This document shows, piece after piece, positions 20,829-33,834 of a stretch of DNA of 64,000 nt. The notes beneath the pieces were generated by a model. The model saw only the letters and a list, made by a program, of their open reading frames with translations, had not been told where the DNA came from and ran no database searches. The translations under genes were made by a program, and so were the position numbers. Origin of the DNA: Eutypella sp. D-1. Lineage: Eukaryota; Ascomycota; Sordariomycetes; Xylariales; Diatrypaceae. Within the stretch, counting starts at the first letter, position 1. Every line of letters starts with the position of its first letter. Location: positions 3,224,001 to 3,288,000 of the forward strand of contig JAJTTP010000003.1 of NCBI GenBank assembly GCA_023313575.1, in the 5' to 3' direction.

Positions 20829-22772
20829 GTAGTTAGTCTCTAGGGTGTGTGCCGGGCATTAAAGGGTGACAGACTGTAAATTCGCAAATATACGCAACTC
20901 CGCTCGCCTAGATGAACGCAAGCTTCAAGTGATATCGAAGAGGCAATCTAGCAACCTGCTATCAATCTCAATTGGATTTATAGTTATCTCGGGCCCATTT
21001 CGTTTACAATTCGATGGCGTAATGTCGACAAGTGAGCGTGTTCCTAAGAACTTGCCGGGCAATGCTTGTAAGCGTGGCCAACGTACCCGCTCCGGCATCA
21101 ATGCTTCGCTAACACATCTCGACTGTCTCATTATATTATTATTATTTTTCTTCTTCTTACGCCGTTTAGCCTGTATACATAATGGCATGCGGCACTCCTG
21201 CAGTTTGCTGTCCACACGGTAAACCGTCGAACGGAGGAAACCCGTGTGCCTCGGTTATGCTGCGCCTCCGTGGCGGCATCGTCGCGTTCTCGACACTATA
21301 TCGCTAAAGTCTCACCCCTTCAGCAAATATGGTTACCCCAGATTTCTGGGAAAGAATAAAAATAAAGTATAAAACGCCTGAAACGCCTGACTCCTTGCTT
21401 GTAAATGCATGCAGTCCCAGCCTTAAAGCAATGTGCCCGTAGCGATGGCGCTGCGTTGACGGTGTGTCAGCGCAGCGAGTGTCTCATTATAACAACCACC
21501 AAAAGAAAAGAAAAAAAAAGGGTTCACACAAGACCGCAGTTATCTCGATGGCCTTGTCATTCACGGATGGTACATTGAATGAAACAGAACAAGCTAGGCC
21601 TAGCCTGACAGGCTGCATTTATTCGTTTAGAACGCAACGCGATGAAGTGTCCCGTTTTCCATTTCTTATTTTTTACTTGGTTTTTTCTTCTCTTTTTTCT
21701 CTTCCCACATGATTTTGTAATATCTCGCGAGCCCCCTCACAATTCGGTCAAGACCGTCCACGTCAACGGCGGCCAAGGAATGACCGGACACCGCGCGGTT
21801 GCAGGGGTCTAACGGCAAGTTGTTCCTCAGATGCCTCTAAAACCAGGGCAGAATGAACCGAACCGTTATGCCCATCGAGGAGACACCTGTATCGTACTCG
21901 AACATGAGATGTTTGCCCTGCTCCAAGACTCCCTAGGCCACCCTGGAGCACTGGACCTTACATAACTGTATCTTTTTTGAAGGTTTGTGCATAATAAACA
22001 CCCTGTATCCTGCCCAGAAAGATAGATCCTGCTCATTCATATACACAAATGTACGTAACGTAACACCCAGACAAATATTAGGACATGTTCATCTTCCTCC
22101 CCAGCACTCGTAGCCAAGGTAGATCACCTCCGCAGACAAATCGGCTCCGGCTTTTGGTACGGTCCACTTGGTATATAACAGCAGCTTTTAGTGGTCTACT
22201 CAACGCCTTCCAGTAAAATGCAATAGGCTGTTGAAGCGTAGAAGACCTTAACGGAACATCGTCGTCGTCATATATCGTAAATCCGTGTCTATAACTCGTT
22301 AATCATGGTTTTTCCATGCGATGCAAAGTGAGCCAGGTTCCGCGGTATATAGGTTAGACGCCCTGGCTCATCTCATGTTGTTCCGGGAATGAGTTTCGTG
22401 GCGACCCTAATCGACTGTTGTCGCCCGGTTATTGCACTGGGTGGCCAAGGTACCGTACCCGGAATCGACGGCTGCCTATGAGTGGCAAGTATCTACCGTT
22501 CCGACTGATCGGACAGTACTAGCAGACTACATGCCTGACAAAAGTCATGTCGCTTCGTAGTTCGAGCTTTGGGATACCAAGAGGCATCTGAAGCTCGAGA
22601 ATAATGTCTCGACTCGCCCTCGTAAAATGAATCGAGACCAACTGCGTGCACGCAGCTTCCTGCCTGTTAAAGGCGACCAGGATCGGGTAGAATAGCTAGC
22701 GAGCTACTTTCGTCGTCGTTGAGGTATTACAAAGGGAATGGTGAACACCCGAGAAAGAGTAAGGTGGCGTCC
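20829..22772. other. Intergenic region, no supported gene
   Basis: About 1.9 kb between two convergent genes, presumably long 3' untranslated regions and spacer. Several A/T- and CT-rich stretches (around 21130-21165 and 21500-21700) but no coding frame with protein-like composition. No CGG-N9-CCG repeat seen by eye. Confidence 0.55.
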
Positions 22773-25700
22773 TCACTCGCTAGCAGTGACAGATCTCTCG
22801 GCTCGAGCTCGCATATGGTTTGCGTGCGTGTCAAGGCAACGTGCCATCATATGGAGAACTGGGCAAATGTTAGCATCGATTGAATACCAGACCAAATTTA
22901 TGCGAAAGCGCTTACCTGGCCACACGGCAGACTTATCCAGCATATACGACGTAAATCGTAAGATCTTAGCCGCATAGCCGTGGTGGTCGTCCATGTGCAG
23001 GCGAACATCGGTACCGTTGTTGACGTCACCGTTTGTGAAACCCAGATTCATCTTCATTTCTGCATTATTGAGAAGTTCCTGGATTTTATTGATGAGCTTG
23101 GTGTCTTCGTCCTCGAGGAGGATTACAGCCGGAACTTGAGTTAAGTCGGCATCGCTCTGTCCAAGAATGCCCAAATATCTGCCGACGCGGTCTTGAAGGG
23201 TAGCTACCCACTCCGCAAGAACCTGGGCGCAATCAAAGGAACACATCGCAGACTGGATAGGAAGCTCCTTGCTGTTGAAATCTGTGAAACAGACACCTAG
23301 TTTGTCAGACATTGCAAGAGAATCTGCAGCATAGAAGGCGGCCTTCCGCAGGTGTTTTTCGCGGCGCGAAATGGACCGGTTAGATTGGGTCCGCACGGGA
23401 CCAGAAGGGAACTTCGAGGCACCAAATTCGGGCGAGGATGATTGTGTTGGGGGCGAATCGACAAAGACCGAGCTTGTAGCCGAAGCTTCGGATGGATCGC
23501 TGGACTCCGCATTAGAGGCCGGGGAATGCTCACTAATGTGAACGTTCTCAGTTCCTCGGGCGAGCTCCTCTGCTAATCCATCCCAGTCCCGTTGCCAGAA
23601 CTTCTCCTTCGATCTGGACATATTGACAAAAAGCCTGACATATGCGAGGTCCAACAAGGGAATAGAGTCTGCAGGTAATGGTCCCATTCCGAAGGGGTTT
23701 GGCCGTTCAAGGCTATGGTGTGGATTACTAGCCCAGGCCGATTCCCACGCCTTAAGTGCGGCCTCAATATGGCGATGCATCTTCTCGGTTTCCTCATTGG
23801 TCCACATTTTGTTATGATGTCGTTGTCGGGTCTCCCAGATATAGTTATGGAGGGCCATGATTAATACCAAGCAACCGAGGGTGCTGGGCTTCAGCTCGCT
23901 CTTGGGCATGTCACCAAGTCCTGTATTAGACCCAAATGTCGGACGGCCACCGTTGAACACTAGTTTCTGTTGTTTCTCGTTGGTACGCAGTAGTTCGCCC
24001 AATGCTTCGTGGAACGTCATCCGATTATGGTTAGCTGCCCGCACGCCACCCTTCAACTGGAATGCAGCGGCACTCTCAGCTGCGAAAAACTCCTCGTCGC
24101 AAGGAAGGTCAAGCAGGATTTCTGAGTTAGTGAGTACGGGACCGTGGTTGTAGCCAGTGACCAGCAGGCTAGACAGGATAAATATGACGTAGAGCGTGCG
24201 CTTTCGTTCCTCCATCGTCTTCCACCGTAGCCATTCAGCTTGCTCCTCGGATTCGGCCTTGAAACCACTGTTCCAGCTACCCTCTGAGTCAATCATTTGA
24301 ATTTCATGAATCTCGGGGGAATCGGGTTTGAGCGGACGCTGCAGCGCGGCTGCTTGAGCCAGGCTGACCAGTGCTGCTGAGTGGGTGGCTGCAATATCGT
24401 TGGCAGACTTGTCACCGCAGTGGTGACCATAAACAACGTTCAACAGCATCGCCTGAACCAACCACAAGGGTGTATGGGCAGAATTCTCAGCTCCCTGTGA
24501 GCCTTGATCGGATGAGGGTGTCCGACGGTATTCCGCTTTCCGCATGTCAGCCTTGCGTCGTTCTTCCAAGTACAACTGGATCATCTTCTTGGCAAGCTCG
24601 AAGAGCTCTCTAGATAACGGGCGTTCCATCTCATACAAGGCGCCGATCGCGGCCATCGATAGAATCAGGCACCCGCTTCCACCCTGAGTAGTGGTTCGAC
24701 CATTACCTGGACCGGATGGAGTGTCGAACGAAAGGGTTGGAATATGAAGGAACGGTAGGTGAGGATGAAAATATCGTAGGTAGCTTCCGACGTAACGCTG
24801 CAAATCTTGTAGGCTTGGCAAGTTCTTCGCATAATCTGGCAAGCCTTCCGGATGGGCTTGGAACTGAGGCGACAGAGGAGAGCTGGGTGTTGGGATGGAG
24901 TACCGACGAGATCCGAAGGGCGCACCCTGGGAGAGAGCGGCGACTATGGCATTCCGACTGGACTCAGTTATGGTTGCAACAGGAGAGTGAGTGTGATGGC
25001 CACCGTTCAAGGAGGTGGGCGTCTCGGGTCCGTTCCCATAATTCACAGTCTGGTTAAGATTCTGCGTTGTTAAACCAGGCATCATGGAGGGGCTTAAGGA
25101 ACTCATGGATGGCGGCGGCGTGGAGAAGTAGATATCGTTCATGCTCTTCTGCGATTGGGGCTGGGGCGAAACCGGCGCGCCATTCAATAAATCAGGGAAC
25201 ACGCTACTGTTCAGGTCCATCGAGAACGAAGAAGGTAGCTGGGGAGGACCCATCACAGAAGGCTGCCAAATCGAGCTCGTGGTTGTCGTCACCGAGGGGT
25301 TGGCGGTGCCAGAGCCATCAAGCATAACATCGCTAATGCCTCCCTGGCTAGCATTACTCATGGCCGACGGAGAAGAACCACCAACAACATTGTCGTTAGG
25401 ATTGTTGAAGGACATAGAGTTCTCGAACCCCGTCAGCCAATCAAAGCCATCGTCAATCTGCTGACTGCCAGACATATCTCCCATGTTAGTGCCGAATGGA
25501 GACATTGGATCAAGGGACATCGAATGCGGAGACTCGGTATAATGAAGGGCATTCGGGTTTATGGTCGAGGCGGACTGGCCAAAGAAAAGCTCATCGAGGC
25601 CGAAATCCGGCTGGAAGGCCATGGGAGGTGCAGTCCGAAGCCCAGCATGGGTAAAGTCCATATTATTGATACCATTGGTTTCGAGCTTTAGGCCATGGTT

Positions 25701-26675
25701 CATGCCCCGCTGGCCCATGATCGAGGACATGCCGGCAAAGCCATGATCCATACCATGGTTGTGCATAGGTAACCCGACGAGACTCGGATGTCGGTTATGA
25801 GAGGGCGGCACGTGAGGTCTTGCAACGGAGGCATTAGCAGCAGCAATCATCTGCATGGAATTTCCATCGACATGACTAATAGTGTTAGCCCTCGGTCTCA
25901 TATTAGAGGCATTAGCAGTAGCAGTTGAGGTAGTTGAACTGGCGATGCTGTTCTTCCGAGCTCGGCTCTGCGTAGTGGCGGCACTGCTGGTGCTCTCACG
26001 GCGGTTCCGAGGACGAGAAGAGGGCGTGGTAGTCTGATGAAGCTTCTGCTGGTGGCGCAGAAGCAAATCTCGCCGAGCAAAACATCTTGTGCATTCTGGA
26101 CACTCGAAGGGCTTTTCCTTGGTATGGGAGCGTTCGTGGCGTTTTAGATGTTCCAGACGAGCAAAGGAACGTTGGCAGGTAGCACAGACGTGAGGGCGAG
26201 GCTTGTCAGTCTTGGGCGGTGGGAAAGGGGCGGGAGCCTTGGCGGTGGTGGTGTTCACGGTTATTGTAGAAGCTTCATGAGCATTTTTCATGGTTAGCAT
26301 GATCTGCTCTGAATATGCCTCAATACACTAATGTGTTAAACAAACACATGATGGGAGCTTGGGATGTTCCCCTATACGTTATACGTGTGGGCGTGATCGT
26401 GTATATTGTGTAAGGGAGAGAAGAAGAAGAAGAGGGTGCATGTGTATGCCCGTGTGTGTGTGTGTGTGTGCGTGTGTGGACATGTGGTGGTCGTCATCCT
26501 CCTCGTCGCGGGGATGGCTTAGCAGCGACAAGAGCTTTCCGGGTACGTAGGGGAGGGAAAAAAAGGTGGGATGGAGGGGTAAAACAGCACGAGCAGGGTC
26601 AAGCATACCGGAATCATCATTGACGGTATTACCATTGGTTCCAGGGATTGCAGCGGGCGGCGATGAATTGGACAT
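22773..26675 (-). CDS. C2H2 zinc-finger transcription factor with fungal-specific regulatory domain
   Basis: Three exons: 26675-26609, 26308-22916 and 22858-22773, giving 1181 residues. The first intron is long for this window (300 nt) and contains a GT microsatellite. The last is 57 nt with no stop, recognised by its GCTAAC branch site and CCCAG acceptor. Two adjacent C2H2 fingers lie at about residues 64-84 ([21 protein letters not shown]) and 92-114, followed by an Arg/Ser-rich segment, long Ser/Asn/Met/Pro-rich low-complexity sequence and then a fungal-specific transcription factor domain containing [20 protein letters not shown]. This two-finger plus regulatory domain layout is well known in filamentous fungi, often linked to carbon or development control, but I cannot assign the target. 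A shorter protein starting at MLTMKN (26300) is the alternative. Not obviously part of the aromatic cluster. Confidence 0.82.
26449..26477. repeat. GT-rich microsatellite in an intron
   Basis: An imperfect (GT)n tract lies inside the proposed first intron of the C2H2 factor gene. No further function visible. Confidence 0.8.
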
Positions 26676-27045
26676 TGCAATTATCGTGGTAAGGTTTAAA
26701 TTTGCAGTATAATCAGATGAACGTCCGAGTCAACCGCCGACTTGCTGAGCGATAACGGCTTAAGGTTGAAATTTAGAAGAAGAAAAAAACGCAATTGAAC
26801 GGACGAAGTGATCTCCAATACTGCAGTAGTTAAGATAGCGGGACATCCAAGGTTGAGCGAAACAGAGTGGGAGAGTTGTTAAGGTGGTGGGTTGCCTGGG
26901 CTGATGGTGGCAGGCAAACAGGTGGGCAAGGCGGGTAAGGTAGGAAGTGCTTGTCTTCCCAATATCCCGTCTTCCCTCTCACGTTTTCTTGTTGTATCTT
27001 GTGGGTGTGAATGGTGGGCTGTATGGCTGTATGATATGCAAATGA

Positions 27046-27069
27046 AAGAGAGGGAGAGAGAGAGAGAGA
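27046..27069. repeat. GA microsatellite
   Basis: A GAGAGA tract in the 5' flank of the C2H2 factor, likely in the promoter or leader, where CT/GA tracts are common in filamentous fungi. Confidence 0.75.
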
Positions 27070-29440
27070 CCAGAGACTGAGTGGTACGGTACGCCTCTTC
27101 CTCTGTCTCCGTCGTCTTGCCGTCTTGCGCTTTGCGTTTTGCGTGGTGTGGATATGTAGATTAAGAAGCCCTGCAACCCTGTAATTACTTTCGTATAGTG
27201 GGCTCGTGGGCGGGTATGGTGGGGAGGTCGAAAGCTGATTGGCCAAATATTCCCTGCTATATACCCTGGTCCTACCTAGGTAGGCTTTTCTTGGCTTGAT
27301 TTTGATTGGTTGATCGAGGGCATAACGAGCCAAGCCAGAAATACCTAGGCAGCCCGTCGAGATAGAGGGAAACAGAGAGAGATAGGAAGGGCATACAGAT
27401 ACAGATACAGTCACAGACTGACAGTGCTGACAGTGATAGTGATACTAGTACTGTACTTAATCAAGTATGTAGTACTAGGTAACTGGACATAAAACCAACA
27501 AATTGAGCTGCAAATTGAGCCACCACGTATGATTGTGTAGCACAGAACTTCGGCTGGGTCGGGCTCGCTCACTATCTGCGTATGTCTTGAAAGCCGACCA
27601 GAACGATTGCCAGATAGTTATATCGTATGTAATTCAATATACGTAAATAAGTACTTGGGTAGGTAGAGTAGCTCTGAGAGTTAATGCATGTGGCTTCGTC
27701 TATTGAGCTGGGAATTAATTGTATCTGTTTAAAGTCGGGGTTTGTGGATGGAAAGATGTATGCATTATTTTGTGACCTGTCGGCTTATTAGACCGGCGGC
27801 GCAAAAAGGGCGAATTGATGATGCTAAATCGCTCTTAATAGATTAAGAGTGAAACAGCGATAAAGAGATGCTACCCGTCATTAATGTTCTATGTTAGTAG
27901 TCGGGTTATCTGACATTCGGAACAAGCGACTATGGCTTTAACATTGGTGAACTGGTGATGAAATGAAGAAGTAAAGTTGAGACAAATGCATCAATCGTTA
28001 GCAAACCCGGGCGCGTACTGTAGTATTCTTCTATCCAGCATCCACGGATAGCACTTGCCTGCTGTACATACAGCTACCTACTTAGGTAGGCTACACTAGC
28101 AGGCTAGGTAACAGGTAGGTGCAGGTGATAATTCACGTTGAATTGGTAATCGCGCACCAAAGCAGCTCTTTACGGCATATGGACAAGTCAGAAACAAGTA
28201 CAGTGCGAAGCTAACTTGGGAGATTCAGGTTACCTCGGGACTTCCAGGGCTGGAACCAAGTCTCTCCTTCCCAGGGTTCGAATTCTGCTTTTGTACGTAG
28301 TTGTGTACAATCCAGGTCATCATGCGCTACATCGATATACCTTCTATCCCATAATTACCTGGGTCGCTCTTGAGTATAATAATATCTATATTTGGTAGCT
28401 CGTGTGTACCGCTATAAAGCTGCAAAGTAGCAAGCATTCATGATGCCTGAACTTGCAGGTCACCTGCCACAGCACCCGATGCTGCCAAACAGGGCTAACA
28501 GCGGCCATGCTCCGAACAAGTGACTATACCTAAAACTGTGAGCTTACATAGCACCCATGCGCCATGTACAGTAGGACATGAGTAAAATAGCCCGTTACCA
28601 ACATGAGCGACAAGTAGCTAGCCTCAGCCTCTTGATTGTCGGCCCTTGATTGTCCTCACCCACATACCTAGTCTCGGGTAAAGGAAACGAGTGGGATAAG
28701 GGACCAAAAGATAAACTAGGGCTTCAGAGCTTCTACGGTTTCTAGCGGTGCCTTTGCTAAGGAGATAGGCAGGCGAATGGTACCAGTGCTACCTAAGTAG
28801 TTAAGTCTGCTCCATCAATGGATTGCTCTAACTAATGTTTTAGAAGTTACAGCGCATCTTTCACTACTTAGGTACTTAGGTATGTCCAGCAGCCCAGCAG
28901 CCCAGTGCTGTCAGACAGGTACATGCAAGGTAGGTTGATGAGCTTTGCCTGGGTCGGTTTCAAATTTCTGGTATAACTGCTCGGGACAATACTTGAGGTG
29001 GATATTCTTTTCTACTTAGGTAGGTTGCAACTACTTGGTTACCTCAGGTAGGGTCAGTATAAGGTAGCTTCGCTACACTTAGAAATGTATATAGTAGGTA
29101 CATCTCAGAAATTCACTTATCCACAGTTTTACCGACCGACCTCGGGACTGACCTATCTTGTTCCTTTTCCCCCCCGAACAACCGCACCACCCCCCTTCTC
29201 TTCTACAGCATTTCCATCCATGAGAGGATCGATCTATTTATTCTGGGCTCTGGCGAGGCAAGCCTTCAAACGGGCCAACTCTCATTGGGCACAAATACAG
29301 ATATAATCCTCAATTCAAACTTATGGTCGGGAGAGCTTAGTGGGAAATGCCGGGCTGAATTCGGTGAAATGACGGGTTTTTGGTCCGACTCCAGCATCTG
29401 CATTACCTGTCTTTCTCGCATAGCCCCCTTCGATTCGATT

Positions 29441-29467
29441 GCCCCTCCAGCCCCTCCAGCCCCTCCA
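29441..29467. repeat. Tandem repeat, 3 x 9 bp
   Basis: GCCCCTCCA/GCCCCTCCA/GCCCCTCCA in direct tandem. Short minisatellite, no coding context. Confidence 0.75.
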
Positions 29468-30430
29468 TGAGCTCTTCACAGAACCACCACCTAAAGGCAA
29501 GCTTCTTTCCCAGTTAATGATAATAAAAAAGAGGGGCATTTGGAGGGGCAGTCTTGGCGGGTCTTGATCCATGGGTTATGATGCCACAGTGGGATTTGGG
29601 CTTTCCCGAGTACACCTCTTAGACCTCCTGATATTTACGTAGATAGGCCTGGACGAACCGACATGACGGCAATGAGAGGGTATTTTCATCCTTTCTCGTG
29701 GGGCTTAAGTGGGTTGCAGGGGCACATCTCTGCATATTTATGTATCCAAGTCTGCGCATCCAAGCTAATTAGTTTCTCTCTGCATCTGCACCATGCCCGT
29801 CTTGCCCGTTATTCTCCATGGTATTCTCCATTACAACTGCAACCATTCGCAACAATCGCAGCATCTACTCAGCAGCTTAGGTCAACTACACCCACAGAGG
29901 CCTAGCAAATGAGTCGATCGAGCATGCAAGCCTGGCAACGTTAGTTGCACGGGGCGTTACATTGGACGCTGAGCCCTGATTGACTCGTTTCAGTCGATAG
30001 TCCAGGCCATTACCACCCAGGTTACCACCCAGTTCACTAGCGTCCACCCTCTGCATGTCCACGCATACATCCACGCATGCCCAGGCAGCCAGACGTTCTC
30101 TCGGCTTCACACCATCCTGACGCTCAAGGCTCAGGGAAGAAGATACGCTTGCCAGGATGGCCGGTTGAATTTTCACTAGCGACGATATGACTTCCACCTC
30201 AGGGTATTCATGTTAACCATGAATGCATCTACATCCCCCATGATCTTTATGAGGACATAAGCAATCTAGCAACACGGAGTCTCGACAGCGAACATCTCGA
30301 TCACGTACTTCATGCGGGAGCATTTACGAGGTTGCTTGCGAACTAGGAGTCATCCCACCAGTCTACATATCACTGTCTGCTTCTAACTACATGTAAAATG
30401 CGGGTCATGGAGTGACCTGCGCCAACCTGG

Positions 30431-30979
30431 TCAGCCTGCTTTAGACCACAGGGACATCCCACCTTCTAGAGTAGTTAGGCGATTTGATAGCCGCCGGACT
30501 TCGCAGCTAAATAAGCCACCATGGGAAGCAAGCTCGACCAAGATACCCAAGTGCAGCAGCCCAGCTGCGGGTCGAGATTCCTGTACCTGAAAATCGCCGG
30601 GGTGTAAGGATACACGAGTCTCGTCTTTAGGCGACACAACCGTCATTGTATTTTCCAAATCAAAGTCAATTCCTTTATCACGTACGAGGTTTCTGTAATG
30701 ACCATCAGGAAACTACACCTGTACTTTACAGTTGGTCCAGTGGCTTCTCAAGGGGCCAATACCGTAGCGATGCGTGCACTCCAAACCTACCAAGCAATCT
30801 ACTTCTACAAGATTTGCTAACAGTCGGTATGTAACCAGGTAGTCACACAAAGGATTGCAGGCGTCGAGTTGCCACTGTCTACCTAGTAGACCGCGTCTTA
30901 TCTGCGGATAAGGGTCTGAAGGTAGTGTCACTCGAGGTCCTAACCAAGTTCCTACGGATAGTGTTCCCGCTCGTATCAA
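30431..30979 (-). pseudogene. Possible degenerate coding frame with an internal TAG
   Basis: One minus-strand frame stays open for about 183 codons except for a single TAG at 30713-30715. The part after the stop looks protein-like (FPDGHYRNLVRDKGIDFDLE, then TMTVVSPKDETRVSLHPGDF), as does the part before it (ANLVEVDCLVGLECTHRYG). A CAG-to-TAG change, the classic product of repeat-induced point mutation or simple decay, would explain the stop. Just upstream (30980-31130) another frame shows several stops at positions where Trp or Gln codons would fit. I do not recognise the family. It could also be chance open sequence. Confidence 0.3.
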
Positions 30980-33820
30980 GTAATATCATGCAATGCAGAT
31001 TGGAAAAGCCCTCACAGTTGAGCCTCTCTGTTGGGTTTGTTACCAAACACAAATCGACTTGCCAAACTGTGTTGTATGACACATTCTCTGGTAAGCGCTA
31101 TTACGTTGCTGGATCCTAGCAAGCTCGCTCTGGCAGAGCCTGATTCCGATGCAGGAAGACGGCCGAGACTGTAACACAGTCCGCTACTTCAACACTAGCG
31201 TAACCGACACTGTAGGTCTGGTCTAAGCCCAAGCAAGCGTATCGCCTGCACGAAATATTGACTTTCAGCGAATGTGACGCGGGTTCTTCGAAATCTATCG
31301 CGTCTTGAATTGCATGGGATGTGATATAATCCAAATGACTTAAAAATGATAGTAGATAGTAGACCACTTATCGAGGTTCAAATGAACGCAAAAATGATGA
31401 AGAAATTCTAAATGCAGCCTTGTCTACTACGCGCAACTACTGTCCAGCTCCACTCAGTTGAGACCCTTGTGATGGCGAGATGCAACAGCATATTCGCTCT
31501 TCATCCTACAACAATGCACAGGAGATCAAAGAACATAGATTCATGAAGGATGCTATACTGTCATTATCGTGTTGACGGGGCCCACTTGGCACAGAACTGA
31601 CATATAGAGTGACGTGGGAACCCTTCTACTTCAGTTACAATACGGTATTGACACCCAAACCCAGATTGTTCGAAGGCGACGTGAGAGGACGCTCCATTCA
31701 AAATCCCCTGAGCTCATGGCGTTTATGATGTGAATCACCATCGTTGCCATGTTCTTGCAACCACGATGACTATGGGCCCGATAGAGAGAGGCAAATGCAC
31801 GAACAGAATCACCTTCATCATTATTCCAGACCTTGGCCGCCGAAATCAAGACACTCTCGGATACCCGTGGTTAGTTGCAATGCAACCCAATATATACGAA
31901 TTCGTGAGGTGTTGCTAGCGCTATATTAAATCCTATCTAGCGGGATTACTGGCCAACCATGTCGACCTCTCACCTCGACTCCAATCTATCGTTGTCTGCC
32001 GTAATATGTACGGCAAATATGGACAATGGATAATCGGGTGGTAAGCGCTCCCTGTCAATATGTGTCTCAATATATGCGATGTATGATCGTAACGTCAGAG
32101 GAACCCAACTACGGCCATGGTCAACGGTTAACTCTCCCATATGTCGCTATAAGCACAAAGTCAGGCACACTGTTTGGGATATCGCCCCTCAAGACTTACG
32201 TAGCAAGGCTTTTTAACAGACGGGATCCCAAGACAATGAGAGTAGATATAAGACGGCCAAGGTAATTAGACACATGATACCCAGCCGCCAGCTTTATTTT
32301 TGGTGTCTCTACGTATTCGAAAGCCGCTCTCTGGCCAAAACACACGAGTGCAGGGATCAGCAAAATCTGGGGAAGTTACCGGCCCCAGCACCCACCGCGG
32401 GCGGGTGGTATGGTGACCTCAGGGACTTCCCTTCGAAACCTCCTAGATCAACTACTAATCACTAATGCGACGGCTCATGTCGGTCGGCAAGGCGACAGAC
32501 CTATTGTAGAAGCTCACTGCTTATGTCTATTTTGTAGAGTAACCAGAGTCATTTCGACGAGAGCGTCTCCTGTTGGTTATGCCACACGCCCCCAGCTCCC
32601 AGCGACGGGGTAAGCCCCATAGGTTCTCCAATTTCTCCAATTCGCGGGCTAACTTATATCAAACTTAGGGATTGCTGATTCCGACAAGCAATCGGATAGC
32701 CGACTTTGACACTCACTCGGATATATATATATATATGGGTTGCGATAACTTGCTTTCGTTTCCCTATTAGTTACCATACATGGCCTACCTGCTCGCTACG
32801 GGCAACATTTCCAATTATGGTCGCCGACGTCCCTTATTTCGCGACGTCAAGTAAAACCATTCCTTACCCGGCTACCCGAAAAGGCCTGGGCCAGAACTTA
32901 CACTGTGATAATGAACATCGGACTGCAGAGTGGTCAGGTGCTCTCTGCATCCGGGATTAGCCAGATATGCATCCGCTTGATCACGGTCCCTGCGGCTCCC
33001 ATTCGTCCGAGTCATTCGTCGAGGTCCAGGACAGACCGGGCGCAGAAACGCGTACAAGCGTACTACGTACAGCGCCTCTAGTTACTAAGTGCGTGTCGTG
33101 CAAGCTGAATGAGAATCTATGTATGTTTCACACCGGATGTCCTGGAAGCTAGTGAGCATTGAAGATAAATATGAAACTACTATCTGGTCGTCCTAATCAG
33201 TTTGTAGAGGCTCTAGAAGCCTTAGGGAACTCAGCCAGGTACCATCTTAATGAACTTTGGAGCCCTGAACCACGTTCATCACGTTTGTGCAGGTACAAGC
33301 CCAAGTGTGGCTTATCTAGATGTTTCCCACCAAGACATCAGAACACGAATATTTGCTCAAGCCTTGCACACCTTATTTCGTACTTCGTATACTTCAATCC
33401 TGATACGGGCGCGATAGCCGCCATCGAACGTCTAATCAACACCTGGTGTAACAAAAACTGACGTCTTATTTCTCACCGGTATGATTTACGCCGTCCACGT
33501 TTTCTCATGCCCTCTGCCATCCGCTCTGGCATCTTACAAATCCCAGCTACCTATCATCGACGCCTTTGGCGCATCACACGAACCACGTCGCCAATCACAG
33601 TGGTAGTACCCGTCTATGTGCTCTACCGTCATTTCAACGGTTAGGCGGAATAACCCAACTACCCGTCAGTCAGGTCAGGTGAGATGTCCGATCCCTCGAT
33701 GCCACCCGCGTGTGAAGACAACCTTGTCTTCCCCAGATTATTCAGACTAGGCCACACACCATCGAGCAAGGTGCCGCGGTTGGCATACGCTAATAGATGA
33801 GTCCGCTTGTTTAAGCCTTT

Positions 33821-33834
33821 GGGGGGGGGGGGGG
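33821..33834. repeat. Poly-G run (14 G)
   Basis: Homopolymer tract; length may be unreliable in sequencing. Confidence 0.8.

Larger units (their letters stand above)
26676..30430. other. Gene-free stretch, upstream part
   Basis: Contains the promoter and 5' leader of the C2H2 factor (CT/GA-rich, with a GA microsatellite near 27046-27069), then AT-rich spacer. Several TACCTAGGTAGGT-type short strings occur (27270-27290, 28076-28092, 28866-28880, 29013-29026). A 9-bp unit CCCCTCCAG is repeated three times at 29441-29467. I found no coding frame that I would support and no tRNA. Confidence 0.55.

Noticed and set aside
28273..28292. GGGTTCGAATTC resembles a tRNA T-loop
   Set aside because: The flanks do not form a T-stem, acceptor stem or anticodon arm, so no tRNA is supported.
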